Of a stretch of 32,928 nt of DNA, positions 12,952 to 20,294 are shown piece after piece; the first letter of the stretch is position 1, and each line of letters begins with the position of its first letter. Location of the stretch: positions 1-32,928 of the forward strand of contig CAMNWZ010000004.1 of NCBI GenBank assembly GCA_946566645.1, in the 5' to 3' direction. The position numbers and the translations under genes were made by a program. The DNA is from an uncultured Clostridia bacterium. Lineage in GTDB: Bacteria > Bacillota > Clostridia > Oscillospirales > JAAYOS01. The notes beneath the pieces were generated by a model. It saw only the letters and a list, made by a program, of their open reading frames with translations, searched no databases and was not told the DNA's origin.

Positions 12952-13695
12952 ATGAACGGACATACTGCGGTGATAGCGGACGTGAGTCAGAACGGGTACG
13001 AGCTTGCTGCTCAGGCGCTGAGCGGGCTTGGATTTGAGGTGTCGGGACGCGCGAGAAGCGGCGCGGAGGCGGTAGAGCTTATCGAAAAACAGCGTCCGGA
13101 GGTGGCGGTGGTGGAGCTGGTGCTGCCCGAGCTGGACGGACTGTGCGTGATGCGCAAGCTGCACTCGAGCGGGGTGGGCACCAAGATAGTGGCTGTGGGC
13201 GCGCTGCTGCGCGAGGACACGGCTGAGCTTGCCTACGACGCGGGAGCCGAGTATTTCGTGGCAAAGCCGTTCCGTCCGGAGACGCTGCGCTACGCGGTCG
13301 AGCAGGTGGTCGGGAAGGACAGGACGCACGGCGCGGACATCGAGACCCGCGTGACCGAGATAATGCACGAGATAGGCGTTCCGGCGCACATAAAGGGGTA
13401 CGGATACATACGCGAGTCGATAATTCTTGCGGTGAGCGAGCCGGAGATGATAAACGCGGTGACAAAGCAGCTCTATCCGTCGGTGGCAAAGCGGTTCGGC
13501 ACGACGCCCAGCCGCGTGGAGCGCGCGATACGCCACGCGATAGAGGTGGCGTGGGACAGGGGCGACCTGGAGGTATTGCAGAAATACTTCGGCTACACGG
13601 TGTCCAGCGTGAAGGGCAAGCCGACCAACAGCGAGTTTATCGCGATAATTGCCGACCGTCTGCGGCTTCAGCGCGGCATGGCGGTGCGGGTGTAA
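12952..13695 (+). CDS. spo0A: Spo0A-type sporulation regulator with a degenerate receiver domain
   Basis: Spo0A is the master regulator of sporulation entry, normally switched on by phosphorylation of an aspartate in its receiver domain. The effector half (about 129 to 240) is unmistakable: [14 protein letters not shown] (137 to 150), [17 protein letters not shown] (185 to 201) and [17 protein letters not shown] (223 to 239). The receiver half (1 to about 120) keeps the fold, Asp10, the LPELDGL loop and Lys105 in AKPF. However, the phosphoacceptor Asp is Glu55 ([11 protein letters not shown], codon GAG at 13114), the second pocket acid is Val11 and the switch Thr/Ser is Gly83. It should not be phosphorylated normally; Glu may mimic the active state. 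The 247 residues include a linker shorter than in B. subtilis (267). GGAGG lies 7 bases before the ATG. spoIVB, the usual upstream neighbour, is absent. Confidence 0.93.
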   Translation: MNGHTAVIADVSQNGYELAAQALSGLGFEVSGRARSGAEAVELIEKQRPEVAVVELVLPELDGLCVMRKLHSSGVGTKIVAVGALLREDTAELAYDAGAEYFVAKPFRPETLRYAVEQVVGKDRTHGADIETRVTEIMHEIGVPAHIKGYGYIRESIILAVSEPEMINAVTKQLYPSVAKRFGTTPSRVERAIRHAIEVAWDRGDLEVLQKYFGYTVSSVKGKPTNSEFIAIIADRLRLQRGMAVRV

Positions 13696-13713
13696 GACGA
13701 AAACACGGCATGA

Positions 13714-13742
13714 AAAAATCGGAGTGATTCACTCCGATTTTT
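13714..13742. terminator. Bidirectional terminator of spo0A and the RadC-like gene
   Basis: A perfect 13-bp stem (AAAAATCGGAGTG at 13714-13726 with CACTCCGATTTTT at 13730-13742) closes an ATT loop. The RadC-like gene's stop codon (13729-13731) and last codons lie within the hairpin. Confidence 0.85.
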
Positions 13743-14775
13743 GCTGTCTGTCCAGTTCTGCGCGAAAGACCTCGATGGCTTCGTCGTCCAGACCGTTCGG
13801 GTCGACGTGCGGTCCTATCAGCGCGTCCAGCTCGGGCGAAAGCTCCTCGCCGCGGCGGGTGCGAGGTTTTGCGTTGTGCCTGCGTGCGGCATCGATGAGA
13901 TGGCGCGTCTCCGCTTCGGCGCTCGGCGGGGAGTTGTTCGCAAGCTCCGCCGCTATGCTGCCTGCGGGTATCGCGTCGGCGAGGTCGTAGCCGTCGAAGG
14001 GATGCACCGGCTCGGGGTCGGGAAGCGGCTCGTCGTCGTAGCTGCCGCTTACCGAAACGTCCTCGTGCATGACGACCGCGCCTTCGAGGTCCTGCGGAAG
14101 AATGTAGTTCGCGTCGACCGAGCGCCCGTGCGCGTAGAAGGACACGTCCTCTCCGCCGACGAGCAGGACGTCGATTAGGTGGATGTTCATCGGCGCGAGC
14201 ATCCTGCGGAACAGCTCGATGGTGTCGTTTGTCGGTGTTTTCGACCGAGCGTCGGACGACTGTCTGAACGCTATTATCGCGCCGAAGGACGGCGACTTGA
14301 GCGACGCGATGAGCAGGTCGCGCGCGATAGGGGAGGCGGGCAGCTCGCTCATAGTTATCACGCGGCAGATGCCGTCGAGCGAGATGTAGACCGCGCTTGC
14401 GGACGGATTTCGGTCGAAGAATCGGTGCGCGCAGTCGAAGGCGTCGCGCGGGGTGGCGAGCGTTGTCATGTTCGCCACAAAGTCGGCGACGATGCCGTCC
14501 ACCGCGCGGCTGAAGTCGTGAAGGAAACGCGCGGAGACATCGCCCATTCCGTCCACCTTCGCAAGGTCCTCAATCGGAGCGTCGAGCACGTCGAACAGCG
14601 AGCCGAACCGCTCTATCAGCCGGTGCGCGATGGCGTTTGTGTTTCGGCGGCGGATGGGAGTGAACAGCAGAAGTTCGAGCAGCTCGTGCTCGGCAAGCGA
14701 CTCGACACCGCAGGAGAGCAGTCGGTCGCGAAGGCGTGAGCGGTGGTCGGAGTGCAGATTTTCACACTTGCTCAT
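13729..14775 (-). CDS. RadC-like protein lacking the JAMM metal-binding histidines, with acidic tail
   Basis: The 348-residue protein has the RadC/UPF0758 layout: an N-terminal segment LAEHELLELLLF (28 to 39), a helix-hairpin-helix (about 66 to 92, VDGMGDVSARFL) and the JAB/MPN domain (about 105 to 225, SAVYISLDG, ASPIARDLLIASLKSPSFGAII). At the active site the family has HNHPSG-D-P...D; here residues 170 to 172 are FRQ and only Asp184 of the metal ligands remains. It should therefore not bind zinc as a JAMM protease would. After residue 230 comes a 115-residue extension rich in Asp, Glu and Pro, not part of normal RadC. RadC family function is poorly known. Start at 14775 follows GGGGG. Own promoter at 14807; convergent with spo0A. 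Confidence 0.8.
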   Translation of the reverse strand: MSKCENLHSDHRSRLRDRLLSCGVESLAEHELLELLLFTPIRRRNTNAIAHRLIERFGSLFDVLDAPIEDLAKVDGMGDVSARFLHDFSRAVDGIVADFVANMTTLATPRDAFDCAHRFFDRNPSASAVYISLDGICRVITMSELPASPIARDLLIASLKSPSFGAIIAFRQSSDARSKTPTNDTIELFRRMLAPMNIHLIDVLLVGGEDVSFYAHGRSVDANYILPQDLEGAVVMHEDVSVSGSYDDEPLPDPEPVHPFDGYDLADAIPAGSIAAELANNSPPSAEAETRHLIDAARRHNAKPRTRRGEELSPELDALIGPHVDPNGLDDEAIEVFRAELDRQQKSE

Positions 14776-14806
14776 CGTCCACCCCCTTTCAAAATGATGT
14801 AAGAAA

Positions 14807-14835
14807 ATTATAGCGCATATCGGGAATTTTCGCAA
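14807..14835 (-). promoter_or_regulatory. Promoter of the RadC-like gene
   Basis: On the minus strand TTGCGA (14830-14835) and TATAAT (14807-14812) are separated by 17 bases, 32 bases before the ATG. Confidence 0.75.
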
Positions 14836-14861
14836 GTGAGAAACCGACGATGTGCGAGAGC

Positions 14862-14890
14862 TTGACAACACCGCGCGATAGGCGTAAAAT
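14862..14890 (+). promoter_or_regulatory. Promoter of the alpha/beta hydrolase gene
   Basis: TTGACA (14862-14867) and TAAAAT (14885-14890) are separated by 17 bases, 37 bases before the ATG at 14927. It is divergent from the RadC-like promoter. Confidence 0.8.
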
Positions 14891-14926
14891 CAAATTGTTG
14901 CAAATACAACTATCGGAGGTGTTTTT

Positions 14927-15967
14927 ATGGAACAGGTTATAGCGAACACATATGTCGCCGACCGAGGCTGGACCTGCCGCTCTATCGTGCTGGATAAGGT
15001 CGAGGCGAAGAAGGCGGACGTGCGTCTTGAGACGTTCATGCGCGGACAGCCCGCACCGGTCGAGATAGAGCGCGTGGAGCAGAGCGGGGGACAGCTTGTC
15101 GTCACGCCCGCGCCGTTCGCGTATATGTCCGATTGGACGCTGCATGTCGGCGGGAAGTCGTACACCCGCAAGGATGTGACCGACGAGAACATCGAGGGAC
15201 TGGACGCGTTTGAGGCGATAAACGAGAACGGCGTGGTCTACCGCATATATCGTCCGAAGAACACGACGCCGCGTCCGCTGATACTATTCCTGCACGGCGG
15301 CGGAGAGTGCGGCACCGACAATGTCATGCAGATGGTGGGCACGGTGGGCGCGATGCGGCTTGCCGAGCTGTATCCCGACATGTATGTCATGGCGCCGCAG
15401 GCACCTCCGCGTCCGGCGGGCGAGGGTCTGCCGCCGATGAACCGTGACTTCAAGTCGATAGTGATGAGCGGCGAGCACGGCTGGAACCGCACCTATCTGG
15501 GCAAGGTCTGCGACGAGATACGCGGTATGATAGCGAGCGGAGAGGTCGACCCGCGCCGCGTGTATGTGACCGGACTTTCGATGGGAGGCTACGGCACGAT
15601 AAACGCGATGAGCGTCGGCGCCGACCTGTTTGCCGCCGCGGCGCCCATCTGCCCCACGATGACGCCCGACTCGTTTGAGATACTGCGCGGTCTTGTTCAC
15701 GCGAAGATTTGGGTCTCGACCGCGTACGTTGACCACACGGTATATCGCCACAAGTACATCACCGATGCGATAATGGAGCTGCGCGACAAGGGGAACAGGG
15801 ACGCGCGGCTGACGATATACAGCCCGGAGGAGCTTGCGGCTTACGGCATAGGCACCGACCCGAACCTGCCGCTTCGCGAACTGTTTGCCGAGAACCACTC
15901 GTCCTGGATACTGACCTATCACAACGAGCACGGTATACTCAGCTGGCTCACCGAGCAGGTCAAGTGA
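14927..15967 (+). CDS. Alpha/beta hydrolase, esterase/peptidase-like, with N-terminal extra domain
   Basis: This 346-residue hydrolase has a first domain of about 100 residues rich in beta strands (no family recognised), then a catalytic alpha/beta domain. The oxyanion strand is LILFLHGGGECGTD (118 to 131), the nucleophile elbow is GLSMGGYG (216 to 223, Ser218), the acid is probably Asp269 in TAYVDHTVY and the His is probably His324 in ENHSSW. This layout resembles phospholipase/carboxylesterase-like and PHB-depolymerase-type esterases whose N-terminal module precedes a YRIYRP strand. No signal peptide was seen, so it is cytoplasmic. GGAGG lies 7 bases before the ATG. The gene is monocistronic, with a strong promoter and a terminator at 15985. 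Substrate unknown. It shares only the GLSMGG elbow with the esterase at 8674. Confidence 0.8.
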   Translation: MEQVIANTYVADRGWTCRSIVLDKVEAKKADVRLETFMRGQPAPVEIERVEQSGGQLVVTPAPFAYMSDWTLHVGGKSYTRKDVTDENIEGLDAFEAINENGVVYRIYRPKNTTPRPLILFLHGGGECGTDNVMQMVGTVGAMRLAELYPDMYVMAPQAPPRPAGEGLPPMNRDFKSIVMSGEHGWNRTYLGKVCDEIRGMIASGEVDPRRVYVTGLSMGGYGTINAMSVGADLFAAAAPICPTMTPDSFEILRGLVHAKIWVSTAYVDHTVYRHKYITDAIMELRDKGNRDARLTIYSPEELAAYGIGTDPNLPLRELFAENHSSWILTYHNEHGILSWLTEQVK

Positions 15968-15984
15968 GCTGAGAGCGTAAAAAG

Positions 15985-16020
15985 AACGGAGGGAACGCGC
16001 TTGCGTCCCCTCCGTTTTGT
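15985..16020. terminator. Bidirectional terminator between the hydrolase and surface protein genes
   Basis: A long stem (ACGGAGGG-a-ACGC, 15986-15998, with GCGT-c-CCCTCCGT, 16003-16015) has one internal mismatch and a GCTT loop. A T-run follows on the plus strand and TTCTTTTT on the minus strand. Confidence 0.85.
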
Positions 16021-16029
16021 TTTGCTGTC

Positions 16030-19000
16030 TTACTCGGCGTCGGTCGTGGTCTCGGTCTCGGCGTTTGTCTGCATGATCGCCGCGATCTCCGGTATCTGGA
16101 TGAAGCGGTTGACCATCGCCGCAGCCTCCGCGCGGGTCGCACAATCCTGCGGGAGCAGCATGCCGTTGTCGCCCTTGACGATTCCGGCGCTTATCGCCCA
16201 CTTCATGTTCTCGACGAACCAGGGCAGAACCGACTCGGCGTCGTCGAACTCCGCGAATGCCTCGTCGTCAATGCCGGTGAGGTCAAGCTCGGCAAGCTCG
16301 GCATAGCGATATATCAGCGCCGCCAGCTCCTCACGGCTGACCAGACGGTCGGGGGCGAAGGTCTCCTCGTCGTAGCCGCGCGCGATGTTGTTCGCGGCAC
16401 CCCAGTTGATGGCGTCGAAGTAGTAAGCGTTCTCCGGGACATCGGTGAAGGTGCTGGCGGTCTCGACGGTCGGCTCGCCGGCGATGCGCCACAGGATGGT
16501 GACTATCATGCCGCGGGTCAGCTCGGTCTGCGGCTCGTAGGTCGTGGTGGTCGTGCCGTTTATCAGACCGTGCTCGAAGATGTTCTTGACCTCGTCGTAG
16601 AACCAGTCGTTCTCGTGGACATCCTCGAAGATGAACGGACGGTCGCCGAGCGCGGTCGGATCGTCCTCGATGTCGACGATCGGCTCATCCGGCTCATCGG
16701 GGGTGGAGGGTGTGGACGGGACGTACGGCGCGTTGTAGCGGGTCACTATGGTGCCGCTGTTTACGTTGTGAATGCCATCGCCGCGCACAATACCGACATT
16801 AAAGACATACTCCGCAGTTGCGTTGGGCAGGGTCACCGTCCAGGTACGGTCGGTGTCGCCCTTAACGAAAGTATATGTTAAGCTCGGGTCGCTCACGACT
16901 ATATCCGCCGTCAGTCCCTCGACTCCGGTCACGGTAAAGATGGCAGTGCCGCCGCCGTTCAGGGGGTTGGTATTCGCGGTGAGGGTCAGATTCTCGTTGG
17001 TCACGCCGTAGGTGCCGTCCCCGTTGGATATCGGCAGATAGCCCTCCGCGCACCAATCGGGCTCGAGCTTGGTGGTAAAGGTGCCGCCCGAGATGGCGAT
17101 ATCTCTATTGACGGAGTTGCTCGAAGCAACATATATTCCGCCGAAGGTGCCGCCGGAAATGTTTGCGGTCTGTTTCACACTGCTCTCATGCGCGCCAAAG
17201 TAAACGTTGCCGATTTCTCCGTTTGTCACATTCAGCTCTGCGCTGCCCTTGTCAACGTCGATAGCACGGTTCCAACCGCCGTTTTCAAGATTGCAATCCT
17301 CGATATTGACAGTGGAGTTGTTCGCTTCAACGCTGACTGCACCGCAGCCGCTGATGTTCACATTCTGCAGATTCAGCGTTGTGCTTGCGTCGGCGGCATA
17401 TTCTCCGGTACGAATCGTATAGGCGTTGATGCCGTTTCTCATGAGTTCAGGATTGCCCTCAATGGTCAGGTTCATAATGGTCGCGTCCACAGCCAGCGAT
17501 TCAGCCGTATTTGCATGACCGTCCTGCACGCCGACATTGAAGATGTGTCCGGTAATGCTGTTGTTGTACTTGCTCCAGTTGTCTTCGTCGACAGTGATCT
17601 TGTGTCCGCCGCCGTCCAGGACAATGCTCTTTTCAATGGTGAACACAGGCTCATAGGCATAGTTAGAATGGTTCGGAAGCTGAGCCTCCACGTCGGTCAG
17701 CAGGGTCACGGTCTGACCGCTCGTCGCAGCGTTGATGGCATCCTGGAGGGTGGTATACAGGGCACCGGTCTCCTCGATCCTCGCCTTCCAGTAGGTAGTG
17801 TCGGGGATGACAGTCCAGGTGCCGTCATTGTTGTCGCGGGCGGTGTAGTGTTCTGCGACATAGCCATCCGTTTCCACGTTATTAGTAAATGTGCCGCCGG
17901 TGATGAATTTGCCTGCATCAGCCCACTCGCCATTTGTGTTGTTAGACCAGGTGTAAGCCACAACCGCATTGTAATGAGTGGAAGTGAACATACCGCCGGA
18001 GATTTCCGCCGTGGGTATTCCATAGCCGCTGCGATTCACCAGCGAGATGGCTGCGCCGTCGATGATTGCGCCGTCGCCGGTCTTTGTGGCGCGTTCATCT
18101 TCTCCGCTGCCGGTGATTTTGGTGTTCGTGCCAGAGACGACCAAACTGCCGTCGCACAGCTGCACACCAACCTCGCCGATTATCTCACCGCCGCTGATGG
18201 TCAGAGTGCCATTCTGCGGCTGATAAATGCCGGCGTCAGTGCCGCTGATTGTGCCACCGTTGACAGTAACGATAGTTCCGTCATTATCAGTATTTATGCC
18301 ATTACTGCTTATGCCATAGGCGCCGCCCTTAATCTCGCCGCCCTCGACAACAACATTCGCGCCTACATACACACCGATTGCGGTACCTGCGCTTTCATGC
18401 ATAGCTTCAACCTTGGCGTTGTCAGAGATGGTGAGGCTTCCGTTGGTGTTGATGCCGCAAGCGCCGTACACATGAGCGTCACCATAGACGTGAGTGGTTG
18501 CATTGCTTGCAGAGATGCCGCCGTTAGTGCCCGCCGGATTTCTGGACGAAACCTCTGCGTTTCCGTATACATTGATTTTGGCGGTCGCGGAGCCGTTTCC
18601 GGCTGCAATGCCCCAATACTCACCTTCCACTTTCGCGGTTCCGTATACGTTAGTTACGCTATCGGCTCCGGCATAGATGCCGTACCATGCTGTTCCGCCC
18701 TGAATCGTACCGGACTCAACATTGAGCGTTCCGTAGTTATCTATCGCATCGTCAGCTCCGTTCGACACGATTTTACCGGTCTGTTCCGCACTGCTGTCCT
18801 TAACGGTCAGAGTGCCCATATTCTGGACAGTTATGGCAGAGTTGCCGTTCTTCAGCTCGCATCCGCCCAGGTTGAGCGTGATGCTCTGTCCGTTGGCAAT
18901 GGTTACGTTCTCCGCAGTATCCTTCAGTAGAGTCACGGTGTCGTCCTCGTCCGCTGCGGTGATAGCAGCCTGGAGGGTGGTGTAGCAGTTGCCATCCACA

Positions 19001-20079
19001 GAAGCCACGACATCGTGGATTACAGCAGGTTTTCCGGCGACCTCAACTGTTACATTCTCAGCCGCCAGCACACCTGTAAGCTCATGGCTGTTTGATCCCC
19101 CAAAGAAGTAACCGGGATTCGTATTTTCCCACTCAATATCGCTGTCCATCGTAACATTTTTGACGGTCAAATTGGAACCGGAAACGTGCTGAGTACCGTT
19201 GACCGCAGTCTGACCCACCACACCGCCAAGAGCACAGTAGGTGGAGTAAATTTCCAGGCCGTTTTCAGTTCCCTCAACGGAGCAGTTGTCTACGCTGGTC
19301 GTTCCCTCGCCGCCGTATCCGAGGATGCCGCCGACACACCAGACATTGCCCTTGATATTGCCGTCAGCTTCCAGGGAGCATCCGTCGATTTTGACATAGC
19401 CGTAACCCACGACACCGCCAACCCATTTGCTGCCCTCGATATCAACGGTGCCGGTCACATGGACGTTGGTAACCTTAGCCACAAAAGCATTTCCGACCAC
19501 GCCGCCGACGGCATTTCCGTTGGGAGACTTCACAGTAGCATTGTTCACCGTCAGGTTTTTGACCCCCGGCAGCTTTCCGCTTTCTGCATTACCTCCTATA
19601 TAGCCGAACAGACCGACATAACTGCCGCTGCTCGTCACAGTCAGGTTGCTGATGGTGTGGTTATTTCCATCAAAGGTGCCTTTGAAGGGCGTGCTGTTGG
19701 TTCCAATGGGCGTCCATGCCCCATTGTCCAGGTCGATGTCAGCGCCCAAGGTAACGGTCTTGCCTTCAAAGGTGTTACCGGCGTTGACCTTGGCAGCAAA
19801 CTCTTTCAGCTGCTCCGCTGTCGTGATGGTGATTGCCTGGGCGGTCCAGTCAATGACCGAACCCTCCGTAACCTCCGCCGCGACCTCGTCGGTCACGAAC
19901 GTGGTCTCGAGCTTCTCGCCATCCTCGGTCGGGGTGTAGCCGACGTCGGCCGCGTCCTCGACCGGCAGCGGCTCATCATCGAGGATGTCCTCGTCCGCCG
20001 CGTACGCGAAGCCGGTCATGCCCATGACCAGGCTCAGCACGAGCACGAGCGCGAGGAACTTCTTGAATGTCTTTGCCAT
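16030..20079 (-). CDS. S-layer-anchored beta-helix surface protein, 1349 aa
   Basis: A signal peptide (MAKTFKKFLALVLVLSLVMG, cleavage near AYA at 27) leads into a GLUG-type region (about 65 to 330: FDGNNHTISNL, GGVVGNA, GGVVGYGY, GGILGYGG). Two parallel beta-helix modules follow, each opening with YTTLQ-AI-A and TVTLL, starting near residues 375 and 790. They contain many short strand repeats such as GTLTISGGEI, GGTISGTDAG and NISGGTFGG. A Pro/Asp hinge (TPSTPDEPDEP) precedes three SLH domains (about 1150 to 1203, 1209 to 1263, 1276 to 1330) that anchor it to wall polymer. A short Thr/Glu tail ends it. The helix part may bind or process glycans or act as an adhesin; no catalytic residues were identified. 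The middle is clearly AT-richer than both ends. AAGGAG precedes the ATG. Confidence 0.88.
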   Translation of the reverse strand: MAKTFKKFLALVLVLSLVMGMTGFAYAADEDILDDEPLPVEDAADVGYTPTEDGEKLETTFVTDEVAAEVTEGSVIDWTAQAITITTAEQLKEFAAKVNAGNTFEGKTVTLGADIDLDNGAWTPIGTNSTPFKGTFDGNNHTISNLTVTSSGSYVGLFGYIGGNAESGKLPGVKNLTVNNATVKSPNGNAVGGVVGNAFVAKVTNVHVTGTVDIEGSKWVGGVVGYGYVKIDGCSLEADGNIKGNVWCVGGILGYGGEGTTSVDNCSVEGTENGLEIYSTYCALGGVVGQTAVNGTQHVSGSNLTVKNVTMDSDIEWENTNPGYFFGGSNSHELTGVLAAENVTVEVAGKPAVIHDVVASVDGNCYTTLQAAITAADEDDTVTLLKDTAENVTIANGQSITLNLGGCELKNGNSAITVQNMGTLTVKDSSAEQTGKIVSNGADDAIDNYGTLNVESGTIQGGTAWYGIYAGADSVTNVYGTAKVEGEYWGIAAGNGSATAKINVYGNAEVSSRNPAGTNGGISASNATTHVYGDAHVYGACGINTNGSLTISDNAKVEAMHESAGTAIGVYVGANVVVEGGEIKGGAYGISSNGINTDNDGTIVTVNGGTISGTDAGIYQPQNGTLTISGGEIIGEVGVQLCDGSLVVSGTNTKITGSGEDERATKTGDGAIIDGAAISLVNRSGYGIPTAEISGGMFTSTHYNAVVAYTWSNNTNGEWADAGKFITGGTFTNNVETDGYVAEHYTARDNNDGTWTVIPDTTYWKARIEETGALYTTLQDAINAATSGQTVTLLTDVEAQLPNHSNYAYEPVFTIEKSIVLDGGGHKITVDEDNWSKYNNSITGHIFNVGVQDGHANTAESLAVDATIMNLTIEGNPELMRNGINAYTIRTGEYAADASTTLNLQNVNISGCGAVSVEANNSTVNIEDCNLENGGWNRAIDVDKGSAELNVTNGEIGNVYFGAHESSVKQTANISGGTFGGIYVASSNSVNRDIAISGGTFTTKLEPDWCAEGYLPISNGDGTYGVTNENLTLTANTNPLNGGGTAIFTVTGVEGLTADIVVSDPSLTYTFVKGDTDRTWTVTLPNATAEYVFNVGIVRGDGIHNVNSGTIVTRYNAPYVPSTPSTPDEPDEPIVDIEDDPTALGDRPFIFEDVHENDWFYDEVKNIFEHGLINGTTTTTYEPQTELTRGMIVTILWRIAGEPTVETASTFTDVPENAYYFDAINWGAANNIARGYDEETFAPDRLVSREELAALIYRYAELAELDLTGIDDEAFAEFDDAESVLPWFVENMKWAISAGIVKGDNGMLLPQDCATRAEAAAMVNRFIQIPEIAAIMQTNAETETTTDAE

Positions 20080-20155
20080 AGTTCCTTCTCCTTCCGGATA
20101 ACAAATTAGGGAAACATGTTTGGTAATAATTAAGGTTTTTTCCCTTGTTGAACCC

Positions 20156-20187
20156 AGTATATCACCCGTCGGTTACAAAACGGTAAC
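20156..20187 (-). promoter_or_regulatory. Probable promoter/operator of the surface protein gene
   Basis: On the minus strand a -10 like TATACT (20156-20161) lies 76 bases before the surface protein ATG. No good -35 hexamer is present at 17 or 18 bases. Instead the inverted repeat GTTAC-N6-GTAAC (20172-20187) occupies the spacer and -35 zone. This suggests a regulated promoter needing an activator or blocked by a repressor. Confidence 0.4.
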
Positions 20188-20240
20188 ACTTAGAATATTT
20201 GTAAAACCTATTTTTTTGCGGTCGGTTACCGCGCACAAAA

Positions 20241-20278
20241 AAAGAAAGCGGGTACGGCGCTTTGCCATACCCACTTTC
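20241..20278 (-). terminator. Terminator of the decarboxylase operon
   Basis: A 15-bp stem (20244-20258 with 20264-20278, two mismatches) with a GCTTT loop is followed on the minus strand by seven T residues. It begins 17 bases after the beta-subunit stop codon. Confidence 0.88.
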
Positions 20279-20294
20279 TTTAAGTGACAATATC

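Noticed and set aside
8674-15967. The two GLSMGG esterases as recent duplicates
   Set aside because: They share only the nucleophile elbow. Lengths, N-terminal domains and the residues around the acid and histidine differ, so they are separate families.
17188-18930. Long open frame (580 codons) on the plus strand inside the surface protein gene
   Set aside because: It lies antisense to the beta-helix repeats, whose regular composition keeps other frames open. It has no ribosome site and no recognisable domain.
20172-20187. GTTAC palindrome as a BirA operator
   Set aside because: Spacer of 6 (and 7 at bioY) does not fit the 14 to 16 bases of BirA sites; recorded only as an unassigned inverted repeat.
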